Shown here: piece by piece, positions 37,046 to 46,721 of the stretch
Numbering within the stretch: the stretch's first letter is position 1
Layout of the letters: every line of letters starts with the position of its first letter
Notes under the pieces: model-generated
What the model saw: the letters and a program-made list of their open reading frames with translations, nothing else
Told to the model about the DNA's origin: nothing
The model's database searches: none
Made by a program: the position numbers and the translations under genes
Source of the DNA: Promethearchaeota archaeon
GTDB lineage: Archaea; Asgardarchaeota; Lokiarchaeia; Sigyniarchaeales; SOKP01
DNA length: 64,000 bases
Assembly (NCBI GenBank): GCA_030603385.1
Contig: JAUVXW010000020.1
Span: forward strand, 1 to 64,000
Direction: 5' to 3'

Positions 37046-37080
37046 GAGATGGCAAAATCATCTCAGTCTTTTTTTTTTCT
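37046..37080 (+). terminator. Hairpin plus T-run terminator after the ABC genes
   Basis: GAGATG at 37046-37051 pairs perfectly with CATCTC at 37059-37064 around a seven-base loop, followed by a run of about eleven T residues. It is 46 bases after the permease stop and looks like an intrinsic terminator, although archaeal termination usually needs only T-runs. Confidence 0.6.
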
Positions 37081-37151
37081 CAAACGATAAGTTGAAAAAC
37101 CAATAAACAGTAAATTAAAAAATATAAAAAAAATATTATTATTTGGGGTGC

Positions 37152-37182
37152 TTTAGAAGTAGTGTCTCTGCGCGCTTCTAAA
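37152..37182. repeat. Perfect 8-bp inverted repeat downstream of hsp20
   Basis: TTTAGAAG at 37152-37159 pairs with CTTCTAAA at 37175-37182 around a 15-base loop. A flanking TGC/GCG adds GC pairs. It lies 30 bases beyond the 3' end of the minus-strand hsp20 gene and may end its transcript. Confidence 0.45.
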
Positions 37183-37211
37183 ACGCTCCGCCTAAAATTT
37201 TAATGTATTGA

Positions 37212-37703
37212 TTAACTTTCACTTATATTTATATTCTTGGGGGATTTCTTACCAAATGTTACCTTTAGGAGCCCATTAGCCATTTTTGAGACTATTGTAT
37301 CCGTATCTGCATCAGCTGGTAAAGGAACATCCATGTTTACATCAATAAATGTAAAACCTTTCCAGAAGTTTGGACCACAGCATTCATGAGGTGATTCCTG
37401 TTCCTTTTCTCCCTCCTTTATATTTTCCTTTTCAGGGATCTTCGGGCTCTCTGCCTTAATATTAAGATATTTATTAATTAGAGAAACCTTAACTTCTTCT
37501 TTAGTGCGACCAGCTAAGGGTACAGTAATCAAATAGCTATCTCCAAGGTCTTCCACATTATGTGGTATATGACTTCCCATAAAACCTCTCATAAAATTTT
37601 TTGCTAAATGTTTCATTTTATGCAGTTGTTGAGGATTAAATGGAAAACAACCAACCATCCCTACTCGTCCATGGTGTGAGCCATGCGGGCTTTCTTGACA
37701 CAT
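37212..37703 (-). CDS. Small heat shock protein, Hsp20/alpha-crystallin family
   Basis: The 163-residue chaperone has a His- and Gly-rich N-terminus with MCQESPHGSHHGR and Met-rich stretches, then the alpha-crystallin domain from about residue 55 (VEDLGDSYLITVPLAGRTKEEVKVSLINKYLNIKAE), a loop rich in Glu/Lys (PKIPEKENIKEGEK), and the closing MANGLLKVTFGKK with the C-terminal NINIS, where the usual IXI motif lies. The insertion in the middle of the domain is longer than in many Hsp20 proteins. It prevents aggregation of unfolded proteins in the cytosol. It is next to a PadR gene on the same strand. Confidence 0.88.
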   Translation of the reverse strand: MCQESPHGSHHGRVGMVGCFPFNPQQLHKMKHLAKNFMRGFMGSHIPHNVEDLGDSYLITVPLAGRTKEEVKVSLINKYLNIKAESPKIPEKENIKEGEKEQESPHECCGPNFWKGFTFIDVNMDVPLPADADTDTIVSKMANGLLKVTFGKKSPKNINISES

Positions 37704-37762
37704 ATTTTTATACCTCTTTTTTTTAATTTTTTTATTTTATTAAATTTTTTTTTGTTAACAAT

Positions 37763-38389
37763 TTAAGAATAGAAGTCATCATCGTAGATTTCAATAGGTT
37801 TAGATTTTTCTTTGCGTTCCTTCTCAATATTAGCTAGTATTAATTTGTATCTAGCGATTTGATTATCAATTATTTTTATTCTTTGGTTAAGTTCAATTCT
37901 CGAAGTCTCAAGTCTATTTACAACATTTTTAATATGTTGTTGATTTTTGAGAGTTAAATCATTTTCATCAATTTCTATATGCCTGTGGTGGGGGAAACTA
38001 CAAAACATTGTTTCCACGTTTCTTTTGACTTTTGGAAGATCTCCAATGAGAGTAAAAATGGATTCCATAAAAGAATGCATACTAGGATAAATATTATTAC
38101 TTAAAGCATTTTTAAGAACTTCCTTTCCTTCTTTTGTTATATGATATCCTTTTTTGAGACGTTTTGTACCATCTATTTCTTCAATCCGAACTAATACTTT
38201 CTCTGCTAAACTCTTTAATATTGGGTATATAGATCCTGCGGTGCCTCTCCATAATCCTCTTGGTTTACTAGCTATTTTTTGAATTATATCATATCCAGTA
38301 ATTCCTGCATTATTTTTAATTATCTTTAGGACTAATATCTCTAAACCTGTTATTTCTCCTGTTCTATGTTTACTAAAAATTGTAATCAC
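37763..38389 (-). CDS. PadR-family transcriptional regulator
   Basis: The 208-residue protein has an N-terminal winged helix (ITGLEILVLKIIKNNAGITGYDIIQKI, then GLWRGTAGSIYPILKSL and KKGYHITKEGKEVL), the PadR signature, and a C-terminal coiled dimerisation helix rich in Arg/Glu. The acidic tail ends DDDFYS. PadR regulators respond to small aromatic or amphiphilic molecules and repress neighbours. The divergent ferredoxin-nitroreductase gene 85 bases away and the palindrome between them make that gene a likely target, with autoregulation. The start is GTG at 38389. Confidence 0.85.
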   Translation of the reverse strand: MITIFSKHRTGEITGLEILVLKIIKNNAGITGYDIIQKIASKPRGLWRGTAGSIYPILKSLAEKVLVRIEEIDGTKRLKKGYHITKEGKEVLKNALSNNIYPSMHSFMESIFTLIGDLPKVKRNVETMFCSFPHHRHIEIDENDLTLKNQQHIKNVVNRLETSRIELNQRIKIIDNQIARYKLILANIEKERKEKSKPIEIYDDDFYS

Positions 38390-38400
38390 CTAAAATAATA

Positions 38401-38420
38401 ATATATCGGTTTCGATATAT
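38401..38420. promoter_or_regulatory. Perfect palindromic operator in the padR/nitroreductase divergent promoter
   Basis: ATATATCG-GTTT-CGATATAT is an exact inverted repeat with 8-bp arms. It lies 11 bases upstream of the padR start and 54 bases upstream of the divergent nitroreductase start. The GATATATAAA right arm looks like a TATA box for the plus-strand gene, so binding would block it directly. PadR proteins bind such AT-rich dyads. Confidence 0.65.
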
Positions 38421-38474
38421 AAACTTGTTGGCTGTTCATAATATATTAAGGATCAAAATTTTGTATTAATAATT

Positions 38475-39260
38475 ATGCCGATTATAGGAGTAGATGTTGA
38501 AAAATGTTCTAATTGTAAAGAATGCATAGAAGAATGCCCTACTAAAAATTTTAGCATGGAGGAAAAACAAGAACATATAGTTTTTGATGGTTCAAGATGT
38601 ATTCTCTGTGGACATTGTATAGCTGTTTGTCCGGAAGATGCGATAAAGTATGATAACATGAAAGATACCACCTTTATTTTTGAGGGAAATAAAGATCCAA
38701 GTGAACTTATTTCATATGAAGCATTGCATAATTTTTTACGCGCTAAAAGGTCTATTAGGCAATATAAACCTAACAAGGTTCCTAAAGAAATTATCGGTAA
38801 AGTTATAAATTCTATGAGATATGCCCCAACAGGAGCAAATATGCGTAATTTGAAGTGCTTAATATTTTCTAATGATAATAAAAAAAAGATATTAACAGAT
38901 TCAATTATAAATGCATTAGAATCAGGAGAAGTTAGAGAGAGTTTTAGAAAAAGGCAAGAAAAAGGATTAGATCCTATTTTTTATAATGCCCCTCATGTAC
39001 TTATTTTCTATTCTAAAAATCCTTGGGACACTCTAAATGTCACTATCGCTATGACATATGGTATGTTAAGTGCTCAATCTTTGGGTTTAGGAAGTTGTTG
39101 GATTGGATTTGCTCATGGAATCTTACAAGATCATCCAGAAATAAAGAAAAAGTTCACAGGGATTGAGACTTATGTTCTAGGTGTAATGACCCTTGGATAT
39201 CCTGCAGTGAAATATTTCCGAGCTCCTCCTCGACCACCAATAGAAGTTAAAGAAATTTAA
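38475..39260 (+). CDS. Nitroreductase with N-terminal 2[4Fe-4S] ferredoxin domain
   Basis: The 261-residue protein fuses two ferredoxin clusters (CSNCKECIEECP near residues 11-22 and CILCGHCIAVCP near 41-52) to an FMN nitroreductase domain (RSIRQYKPNKVPKEI near 92-106, MRYAPTGANMRN, SLGLGSCWIGF and VMTLGYPA). Proteins of this kind reduce nitro groups, quinones or other acceptors with electrons from the ferredoxin side. The gene is divergent to padR and shares the palindromic operator, so it may be induced by an aromatic or nitro compound. This regulation is inferred from layout. Confidence 0.9.
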   Translation: MPIIGVDVEKCSNCKECIEECPTKNFSMEEKQEHIVFDGSRCILCGHCIAVCPEDAIKYDNMKDTTFIFEGNKDPSELISYEALHNFLRAKRSIRQYKPNKVPKEIIGKVINSMRYAPTGANMRNLKCLIFSNDNKKKILTDSIINALESGEVRESFRKRQEKGLDPIFYNAPHVLIFYSKNPWDTLNVTIAMTYGMLSAQSLGLGSCWIGFAHGILQDHPEIKKKFTGIETYVLGVMTLGYPAVKYFRAPPRPPIEVKEI

Positions 39261-39379
39261 ATTTGTATTAAGCCTTTAATTTCTATTCTCAAAAAAGATC
39301 TCTTAATAAAGTAAAAGATTACGTCGAGTATAGCCTTTAAATAGTAAAATTTTAACAAGAAAAAAGAAAAAACATTTTT

Positions 39380-40621
39380 TTATACAGAGAGAGCTTGCTG
39401 AAACAAATTTTCAGCATGTTCTAAAACTAGAATGTTAATTGCTGGAAAAAAACTGGTGAGTAAGTCAATGTCTAATACAAAGCTGCTGCCACGATTAAAC
39501 ATCACTATTATCCCATAGGCTCCTTGTCCAGTTTCATTGATAAACATGCTTGCAAGGAAACCTGGAACAGCTCCATCATGCCCTTGAAGCCCCTCTTCGG
39601 AAATAAACCACCCTAGTCCATAGCCAGCCTTTTCAGATCCAGGAAGCGATACATGTTTTTCATGCATTAATTCAATACTTTCAGGATTCAGTAATTGAAA
39701 TCCATTATATTCACCTTGGTTCATGTGAGCAATCATAAATTTAGCTAAATCTGGTACTGTACTTCTTAGTGAACCTGATCCCTCCATGCTTAAATTATAA
39801 AGAGGTATATCAAAATTAGTCTCATTGATCCGTTCATAAGGAATAGCATTCTTTCCAGTAAAATCTAAGTAATTATATCCGCTACTTGTCATATTCAATG
39901 GATTATGGATGTGTTCATGGACATAATCTACCATTGACTGATTAGAAACTTGTTCAATTAAATACCCGAGCAACTCAAAACCTACATTAGAGTAGAGAAA
40001 TTCTGTTCCCGGTTCTGAATACCAATTTTGGTAATGGTAAAATGGACCTTTAGGATTTAAAGAACCGTTTAGGAACTCTCCTAGAGAGGGTTTAGGATCC
40101 CAATAAGTAATGTTTAAACCCAAGTCCAATTTCTCATTCCACCATTCAATTGTTTGATTGTCGAAGATCCATAAAAGAGAGTATGAGAACTGTCTTGCTA
40201 ATCCTGCTGTGTGAGATAAAAGCATACGGATTGTTATGGGGGTACTTGAATAGTTTGGGTGTTGTATTTCAAACGGGATATAGTTGTCGATCTCATCATC
40301 TAAATTAATCAAATTACTCTCATTGAGTTGAAGTATTGCAGCTGCTGTAAATGTTTTGGTGATTGAACCAATCATATATACTGTATCTAAATCAGGTTGT
40401 TCACCAAAACCATTAGCCCAAACAAGGCTATCATTGACAACAATCCCTGTGGCTAATGAAGGAACCTTAAATTCTGCCATCAAATCTCGAATCTTAGACT
40501 CAAAAGATTTTTGGGTAGGATTAATATGAGTAATAATAAAAAAAGAACCAAGTCCAGTAGTTACAACTCCAACAGCAATAATCAATACAACGATTAGTTT
40601 TTTATTAATTCTCATTTTCAT
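39380..40621 (-). CDS. Class C beta-lactamase-like serine hydrolase, exported
   Basis: The 413-residue protein starts with a signal or anchor helix (about residues 8-28) and has the serine beta-lactamase/penicillin-binding fold. The catalytic SITK is near residues 86-89 (MIGSITKTFTAAAI), YSNVGFELLGYLIEQVS contains the YxN motif near residue 210, and HDGAVPGF near residue 374 stands in the KTG-like position. These proteins are esterases or peptidases, and lactamase activity is not implied. The protein should act outside the membrane. No partner gene is adjacent. Confidence 0.85.
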   Translation of the reverse strand: MKMRINKKLIVVLIIAVGVVTTGLGSFFIITHINPTQKSFESKIRDLMAEFKVPSLATGIVVNDSLVWANGFGEQPDLDTVYMIGSITKTFTAAAILQLNESNLINLDDEIDNYIPFEIQHPNYSSTPITIRMLLSHTAGLARQFSYSLLWIFDNQTIEWWNEKLDLGLNITYWDPKPSLGEFLNGSLNPKGPFYHYQNWYSEPGTEFLYSNVGFELLGYLIEQVSNQSMVDYVHEHIHNPLNMTSSGYNYLDFTGKNAIPYERINETNFDIPLYNLSMEGSGSLRSTVPDLAKFMIAHMNQGEYNGFQLLNPESIELMHEKHVSLPGSEKAGYGLGWFISEEGLQGHDGAVPGFLASMFINETGQGAYGIIVMFNRGSSFVLDIDLLTSFFPAINILVLEHAENLFQQALSV

Positions 40622-40897
40622 ATGTTTTCCATTTCACTTATAAATTGTAAATTCCTCCCAATTTATTTAAATTTTTATAGGATTTAAAACAAATCATCCT
40701 AAGTCTCCAAAAAACGAGACTAAATCGAGAATTTATTCATAATTAATACTAATAATCCGAATCAATAATATCTTAGTGTTATCTAAATAACCTATAGAAA
40801 TATATGAAAGAGCGTGAAATGAAGCTTTCACGATCAATATTATGTTTAAAATAGTTATTAAAAAAAAAAATAATAAAATTAATAGAAAAAAAATAAT

Positions 40898-42547
40898 TTA
40901 TCTTTTTATTTTCGCTTCTAACTTTGGCATTCTCATTTCTTTTAGCTTTTTTATTGCTTTTGACTTTTTCTTTTCTTTTGGTTTTTTTAATTCTCTTTGC
41001 TTCTTCATCGCTTTTGATTTTTTTTCTATTGGAGCATTAGATTGATTTTGCGTTAAACTATTTTTTAAATCTTCAGCTAGGACTCCTAATTTATTAGCTG
41101 TAGCGGAAATCTCTTCCATTGATGCTGTTTGTTCTTCCGCTGATGCACTAATTCCTTCTATGGAACCGGTGGTGGATTCAATTCCACTAAGAATTTCATT
41201 AATTTTAACGCTTGTTGTGCTAACAGAATTTTTTGATTCTTCAGCAAGTTTTCTCACTTCATCTGCCACAACTGCAAACCCTCGACCATGTTCTCCAGCA
41301 CGACCTGCTTCTATACTTGCATTCAAAGCCAGTAAATTTGTTTGTTCAGAAATACTTACTATTATATCCAAAATTCTTTTAATCTCATTTGAAGATATTA
41401 AAATATTTTGGCTATCATTTGCGACATCTTGAGTTGTCGAAGCAATCTCTTCTGAAGAAGCATTAACCTCACTCGCACTTGCAGCTAATTCTGTAGCCAT
41501 ATTTGCTACATTGACACTTGCTTGAGAACCTATATTTAGTACGTTTTCCATATTTGATGTTATCCTCACAATCCCTCGCACAGTAGGAGTTGCTATAACA
41601 ATTCCAAGAGTAACACAAGCTCCAAATGATATTATAGTGACAATATAAGATATTAAAACCCCTATCTGAGCAGCTTTTATTTCTTGGTTTAGTTCGATAT
41701 CAGAATCAATTTTTATTGTTATTAAATCCTCAGATAATTCTTCATAATCTAATTCAATGTCAGTTAATAGACTGTTTATGTGATCTTTCATGTCAAAGAT
41801 GCCCTCCTCTCCTACCACCATGGCAGTGAAATTATGGTGAAGTGTTTCAATTTCATCAAGTTTATTTATTATTGTGGTGTTTCCTGTGTAAAATGTATTT
41901 ATATTATCTGCTATACTATCAAAGGCTTCCACAGATTCATTAAATTCTAAACCTGTCTCATCACAGATTTCTTGTAAATATTCAAATTCTAAATAAATCT
42001 GCTCACTAAGGTAAACTTTCATCATAGTTGCATTTAATTTCATTTGAAAATTATCAATCAATCCAACCAATTCATCGATTAAAACATCTACCTGTTCACG
42101 AATTTCAACACTTTCATTTAACTGTGTGTTTATTTCTTCAGCATGAATGATAATTCCGTGATCACTGCAAGTAATATCATCGATTATACAATCAAAACAT
42201 TCCCTAATACACATAAGTTCATCAACATGTTCTCGGTCTAATTCTTCTAATAGATCTAAAGATGAATTAAAAATTTCAGCATGCTCCAGAATATGATCAA
42301 TAATTGTCTCATTTCCGACATGATGAGACTCTCCTACACCATAAATAGACTCATAAGTTTCTCGAATAATCAACTCCGCTTCGTATAGCATTTTGTCTAT
42401 GGTTTCCATTCTAACCATATCTTGTTCAGTAAAATCTTCAATATATCCATTCAGAGTACTTATTTGAACCATACCAATAATACCAATTCCAAAAGAAAAA
42501 GCAATAAGAATAGCAAATCCAAATGTCATTCTCTTTTTAATATTCAT
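40898..42547 (-). CDS. Methyl-accepting chemotaxis-type receptor without HAMP domain
   Basis: A 549-residue sensor. TM1 is at residues 7-28. An extracellular, helical, acidic sensor region spans about 30-290, with Cys residues in [21 protein letters not shown]2 is at about 293-318. The signalling domain follows directly, with no HAMP-like DEIG or P-loop helix. The hairpin tip [15 protein letters not shown] and [18 protein letters not shown] (near residues 400-440) is complete. The tail from about residue 505 is Lys-rich ([22 protein letters not shown]). No che genes are in the window, so the receptor would join a kinase encoded elsewhere. The Lys-rich tail could bind nucleic acid or membrane. 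Confidence 0.88.
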   Translation of the reverse strand: MNIKKRMTFGFAILIAFSFGIGIIGMVQISTLNGYIEDFTEQDMVRMETIDKMLYEAELIIRETYESIYGVGESHHVGNETIIDHILEHAEIFNSSLDLLEELDREHVDELMCIRECFDCIIDDITCSDHGIIIHAEEINTQLNESVEIREQVDVLIDELVGLIDNFQMKLNATMMKVYLSEQIYLEFEYLQEICDETGLEFNESVEAFDSIADNINTFYTGNTTIINKLDEIETLHHNFTAMVVGEEGIFDMKDHINSLLTDIELDYEELSEDLITIKIDSDIELNQEIKAAQIGVLISYIVTIISFGACVTLGIVIATPTVRGIVRITSNMENVLNIGSQASVNVANMATELAASASEVNASSEEIASTTQDVANDSQNILISSNEIKRILDIIVSISEQTNLLALNASIEAGRAGEHGRGFAVVADEVRKLAEESKNSVSTTSVKINEILSGIESTTGSIEGISASAEEQTASMEEISATANKLGVLAEDLKNSLTQNQSNAPIEKKSKAMKKQRELKKPKEKKKSKAIKKLKEMRMPKLEAKIKR

Positions 42548-42826
42548 AAAACAAAACCTTCTAACTTTTTTTACATATAAAAATATCTTTGTTATAAAAA
42601 AAAGGTAATTTTAATAATTTAGTTATAAAACTTATATTTAAATTATCGTTTTTACATAAAAAGGGAAAAAAAAAGCTAAAATTTCTTAAACTAAAATCAC
42701 AAACATGTTGAAATTTGAAAATTATTTAACTTTAAGGCTTTCTAATTAAGCTTATCCAAAATTTTGAATATAAATAATTATCTATAGGTAATTTTTTTTA
42801 GAATTGTATTTTGTTTCATAATAATA

Positions 42827-43618
42827 ATGAGCAAAAAAAGGAAATTAAATAATATTAAAGGAATCTTATCTGATATAGACGGTACCCTTTATTTTAAAGG
42901 AGCTCCGATTCCTGGAGCTGTTGAAGCTCTTATAAAGCTTCGTGAAAGAGGATTAAGATTTCTCTTTTTTACCAATACTGATAGTAAATCACCTAAAACA
43001 GTCTTAAGAATATTACAAGAATACGGATTTCCTATTGATGAAGAGGAGATCTTTACGCCAATTATTGCATTAAAAGAGTTTTTGTCTAAATACCCAAGTA
43101 GAAAATCATTTTTTGTGACAACTGTGGAAGTTGAGAAGGAATTTGAGGGTTTTCCGAAAATAAAAGGCTCTGAAATACCGGATTTTGTAATTATAAGTGA
43201 TTTTCATGACAATTGGGATGTGCACCGTTTAAATGAAGCATTTAAATATGTGTTAAAGGGTGCAAAACTCCTTGGAACGCAAGGCAATTGGTATTATCTT
43301 GATAGTAAAGGCGAACCAGTTATAGATACTGGATCATTTGTCCATATGATTGCTAAAGCAGCTAATGTTGAACCAATAATTTTCGGTAAACCATCAAAGG
43401 AATATTTCCTACAAGCATTAAAAAAGACAAAATTAAAGCAAGATGAAGTTCTAGTAGTTGGAGATGATATTGAATCTGATATTCAAGGAGCTATAAATGC
43501 GGGGATTAAGGGGATATTAGTAAGAACTGGTAAAGGACAATTCTTTGAATCTTATAAATCTCAAATAAAACCCTTTAAAATAATTGATTCTTTTAGTTCT
43601 TTAATAAAATTCTTCTAA
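42827..43618 (+). CDS. HAD-superfamily phosphatase, LHPP/NagD-like
   Basis: A 263-residue HAD IIA hydrolase. The nucleophile motif is ILSDIDGTLYFKG near residues 12-24, motif II is FFTNTDSKSPKT, motif III includes KPSKEYF near residue 190, and motif IV is VVGDDIESDIQGAINAG near residues 210-226. Sequence features such as GAVEALIKLRERGLRFLFFTN resemble LHPP (phospholysine/phosphohistidine pyrophosphate phosphatase). It removes phosphate from small substrates or phosphoamino acids. It is monocistronic, between the chemoreceptor and the CBS gene. Confidence 0.85.
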   Translation: MSKKRKLNNIKGILSDIDGTLYFKGAPIPGAVEALIKLRERGLRFLFFTNTDSKSPKTVLRILQEYGFPIDEEEIFTPIIALKEFLSKYPSRKSFFVTTVEVEKEFEGFPKIKGSEIPDFVIISDFHDNWDVHRLNEAFKYVLKGAKLLGTQGNWYYLDSKGEPVIDTGSFVHMIAKAANVEPIIFGKPSKEYFLQALKKTKLKQDEVLVVGDDIESDIQGAINAGIKGILVRTGKGQFFESYKSQIKPFKIIDSFSSLIKFF

Positions 43619-43801
43619 AATGAGATATTAATTAATGAGTTTCACTTATGATATATTACAATATTTAAAAGATATATAGTCCAATTTCTATTATTCTTTT
43701 TATTTATCTGAGTAATTTGGTTTAACAAGAACATTTATATATTTTACATCTCGTATGTTTCGTAGAAACTTAATTTAATATAAAAATGAGATGCATAATT
43801 C

Positions 43802-44812
43802 ATGGCATTAACTAAAAAAGAATTTAGTGTACGAGATCTCGTAATTGATGATGAGTATGGGACAATCGACTCAAATGCGACAATTCAGGCTGCTGCTAAA
43901 AAGATGAAAGAATTGGGTGTTCCAGATTTGGTAGTGGTTGAAGGAGAAGCACAAAAAGTTCTTGGTGTTATAGCTGATTTTGATATCGTTCAGAATGTTG
44001 TTGCTGAAGGGAGTGATGCTAATACAGAGAAAGTTATTTCAACCATGTATAAAATTACTCCGGTAACATTAGATACACTTGTTACTGAGGCATTTACAAG
44101 AATGCGTAATTTAAATGTAAATGTTGTACCAGTAATTGAAAACGAAAAACTTATAGGGGTGTGTACAATTCATGACTGTTGGAGTTTCATTCCTGATCAA
44201 AATGTGGATGAAATTGGGCTTATTCCTGTAAGAAATACAAGAGTCGCAGAATTCTGGTTTGCAAGTGTTTGCGCGATATTAGCCTTCACTCTGGGAATTC
44301 TTTTACCTCTAGCTGGTATTTTTGGCTATTTTACAGGAAACCAACTAGATCTCATGAGTTTACTCGGGATTGGACCTGTCGGAGGAAAGGTAACGTTCCA
44401 TTTATTTGAGGCAAGAGGAGTAGGTATCATAGTACCTTTCCTTGATTTATTCGCCAAAAATGGAGCAATATGGCTAGTAATTGATATATTTAGTATTTTA
44501 ATGTTAATATTTGGTATAATCGGGTTATTTTCGATCGTTTATGCTAGTTTCTCTGATACTAGAAGCTTACAAACAGGTTGGATTATAAGGACAGTAATAC
44601 CTGGATTGGCTGTTTTCTTCATGGCTTTTGAATGGATTTTGTTTGGGATTGCTTTTGCAATTACTACTCCTCAACCTGATATAGCAATCGATGTTATTGG
44701 ATTGGTGATGTCAATTTTTTCAATGGTTTTACTTTTATTAGCTATAAATCGAGACTATATATTTCGAGAAAAGGAAACTCCAAAAGTTGCAGCAAGTGAG
44801 GTGTCAGGATAG
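43802..44812 (+). CDS. Membrane protein with tandem CBS domains
   Basis: A 336-residue protein. Residues 1-125 hold two CBS motifs (SNATIQAAAKKMKELGVPDLVV and TLVTEAFTRMRNLNVNVVPVI), which usually bind adenine nucleotides. The rest has about four membrane helices (residues 155-180, 215-250, 265-285, 292-315). The arrangement suggests an energy-sensing membrane protein. The next gene starts four bases after its stop, so the two are cotranscribed and may act together. Confidence 0.8.
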   Translation: MALTKKEFSVRDLVIDDEYGTIDSNATIQAAAKKMKELGVPDLVVVEGEAQKVLGVIADFDIVQNVVAEGSDANTEKVISTMYKITPVTLDTLVTEAFTRMRNLNVNVVPVIENEKLIGVCTIHDCWSFIPDQNVDEIGLIPVRNTRVAEFWFASVCAILAFTLGILLPLAGIFGYFTGNQLDLMSLLGIGPVGGKVTFHLFEARGVGIIVPFLDLFAKNGAIWLVIDIFSILMLIFGIIGLFSIVYASFSDTRSLQTGWIIRTVIPGLAVFFMAFEWILFGIAFAITTPQPDIAIDVIGLVMSIFSMVLLLLAINRDYIFREKETPKVAASEVSG

Positions 44813-44815
44813 AAA

Positions 44816-46312
44816 ATGCCGAGAGGCGGTGGAGGTCGGGGTGGTGGATTTCGAGGTGGCGGATTTGGGGGCGGTGGATTTCGGGGTGGTGGATTTCGAG
44901 GTGGCGGATTTGGCGGAGGATATCGAAGTGGCGGAGCTCGTAGTAGCGGAAGACCCTTTGGAAGAACTGGTGCTACACGTATAACATCACGTTCTCCAAG
45001 AGGACCTTACTCACATGGTTATTATAGACCACATCGCAGGTATTATCGACCTATGTGGTGGTATCATAGACCATGGTATTATAGATGGTGGTATTCTCCT
45101 TGGTGGGCAGGACATTATTATCGACCTTGGTATTACTCTCCTATGTATATTGGTGGAGGAATATTATTTATAATTATACTTGCGTTAATCATACTTCCTG
45201 TAGCAGGTGTTGTGTTATTGTTTCCCTTTAGTGATGCTGATGCAGAGGGTTTCGTAAATTACCGCTCTACTGAAACTTTATATTTTAATGAATTTTGGTA
45301 TGAATATGAATATATTGAAAGTGGAAATGAAATAAATTATTCTGTTCAATCTTCACTGGTTGATATCACTTTTGCTATTTGGGATCGGCCTTTTGAATCC
45401 CTTGATAAAACAACAGAATTTATAGATGTTTTAGATTCATTTAGCGTTCCAGCTGATTGGAGAGTGTATGAATGGTTGTTTTTAAGACCAGGATCGTCAA
45501 TTACATACGATTTTAATGCTTCAGGGCAGATTGATTTCTTCATTGCTGATGGAAATGAATTTGAAATTTGGGATCAATATGGACCTAATCCCGCTTTTTA
45601 CATAGAGAATACAGTTCAAGGCAATGGAACTTTTGAAGTAAATGTTGCTCATGATTATTTTGTTGTATGGTATAATGATGGAGTTTCGTCAGTTAATATT
45701 GATTATACAATAAATTACACTGCAACAAATATAATAGATTTTAGTAGCACATACGAAACTCAAGAAGCTGTAGATATAATACTTCCAGATACTTTTTCAG
45801 TTCCTCATTCAGGAAATTGGTACTTCTTTGTTTATTTTGATCCAATGAATGTACCTCCTCCTGATGCATCAACAGAGATTAGGTTTGATGTGACATATGA
45901 TACTGGAGTAACTTCAAAAGAGAGATGGCTTGATATTCAATGGATCTTAATCATTATCTTAGGAGTTGTCATCATTCTGTTGATTGCTGTTTTAATAGCA
46001 AGGAGAGGTCAAAAAAAATTGAAGTTAAAATCACCGACAGAGCCTACTCCAAAGGTATCACCATATAAAAAAGTCACGAAAGAAGTAGGAGTAGAAGAAG
46101 TAAAAGAAGTAGCTAACTGTATACGATGCAACGCTCCAATGAAACCTACAGCAAAATTCTGTACTCAATGTGGTGGAAAAGTAGAAGGAAGAAAAATCGG
46201 TGGTACTTCAGTGACTACTCCTGCAGAAGCTAAAACTTGTTCTCTCTGTGGCAGTAAGCTTTCAGGAACCGAAAGTTTCTGTAAATGGTGCGGTACTAAA
46301 ATAGAAAATTAG
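44816..46312 (+). CDS. Membrane protein with Gly/Arg (RGG)-rich and Tyr/Trp-rich N-terminus and two C-terminal zinc ribbons
   Basis: The 498-residue protein begins with about 35 residues of Gly-Gly-Phe/Arg repeats (FRGGGF, FGGGGF), encoded by a near-tandem DNA repeat. A region rich in Tyr, Trp, Arg and Pro follows (about residues 65-105, such as WWYHRPWYYRWWY). A membrane helix at 110-140 and a beta-rich extracellular region of about 220 residues come next. A second helix near 375-395 then leads to two zinc ribbons (CIRCNAPMKP with CTQCGGK, then CSLCGSK with CKWCGTK). RGG and aromatic runs are typical of condensate-forming proteins. It is coupled to the CBS gene. The zinc ribbons would lie in the cytoplasm. 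The function is unknown. Confidence 0.75.
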   Translation: MPRGGGGRGGGFRGGGFGGGGFRGGGFRGGGFGGGYRSGGARSSGRPFGRTGATRITSRSPRGPYSHGYYRPHRRYYRPMWWYHRPWYYRWWYSPWWAGHYYRPWYYSPMYIGGGILFIIILALIILPVAGVVLLFPFSDADAEGFVNYRSTETLYFNEFWYEYEYIESGNEINYSVQSSLVDITFAIWDRPFESLDKTTEFIDVLDSFSVPADWRVYEWLFLRPGSSITYDFNASGQIDFFIADGNEFEIWDQYGPNPAFYIENTVQGNGTFEVNVAHDYFVVWYNDGVSSVNIDYTINYTATNIIDFSSTYETQEAVDIILPDTFSVPHSGNWYFFVYFDPMNVPPPDASTEIRFDVTYDTGVTSKERWLDIQWILIIILGVVIILLIAVLIARRGQKKLKLKSPTEPTPKVSPYKKVTKEVGVEEVKEVANCIRCNAPMKPTAKFCTQCGGKVEGRKIGGTSVTTPAEAKTCSLCGSKLSGTESFCKWCGTKIEN

Positions 46313-46362
46313 TTTTAAATGTTAAATTTTTTTTCTTTTTTTTATATTATATTTAGAAAATA

Positions 46363-46566
46363 TTAGACATTTCCGTCTGTTGTCTGAGGACCGTCATTAT
46401 TCGTGGAAGGTGCGTAAGTTCCTTTTATTTCATTAAGATCTACTGTCATGATGGTGTGAGATGTATGTTTCCTTTCAAACTTTTTAATGTCGACTTGATT
46501 TATTGGATTATCAGGATGAATGACCATATACTCGCGACATTTGATGCATGCTCTTGCACGAACCAT
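46363..46566 (-). CDS. Small conserved-looking Cys/His protein
   Basis: A 67-residue protein starting MVRARACIKCREYMVIHPDNP, followed by FERKHTSHTIMTVDLNEIKG. The CxxC with two later His (KH, SH) resembles a zinc-finger archaeal protein that is common in Asgard genomes as I recall it. The ATG at 46566 is used because AGGTG lies eight bases before it; a GTG at 46578 overlaps that site. The C-terminal end is Asn/Asp/Thr-rich. It sits between purL and the zinc-ribbon gene. The role is unknown. Confidence 0.65.
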   Translation of the reverse strand: MVRARACIKCREYMVIHPDNPINQVDIKKFERKHTSHTIMTVDLNEIKGTYAPSTNNDGPQTTDGNV

Positions 46567-46721
46567 TCTCTTAATCACCTAAGGATCTAACATTATATTT
46601 AAACCACATAAATATTTCAAAGTTTTGGTTTTTTTTAAAAATGTTCTTGAAGAACGAACAAGATAAACATAATTTTTAACAGATTTTCATAAATGAATTT
46701 GATTTAAAATCTTCGATATGA

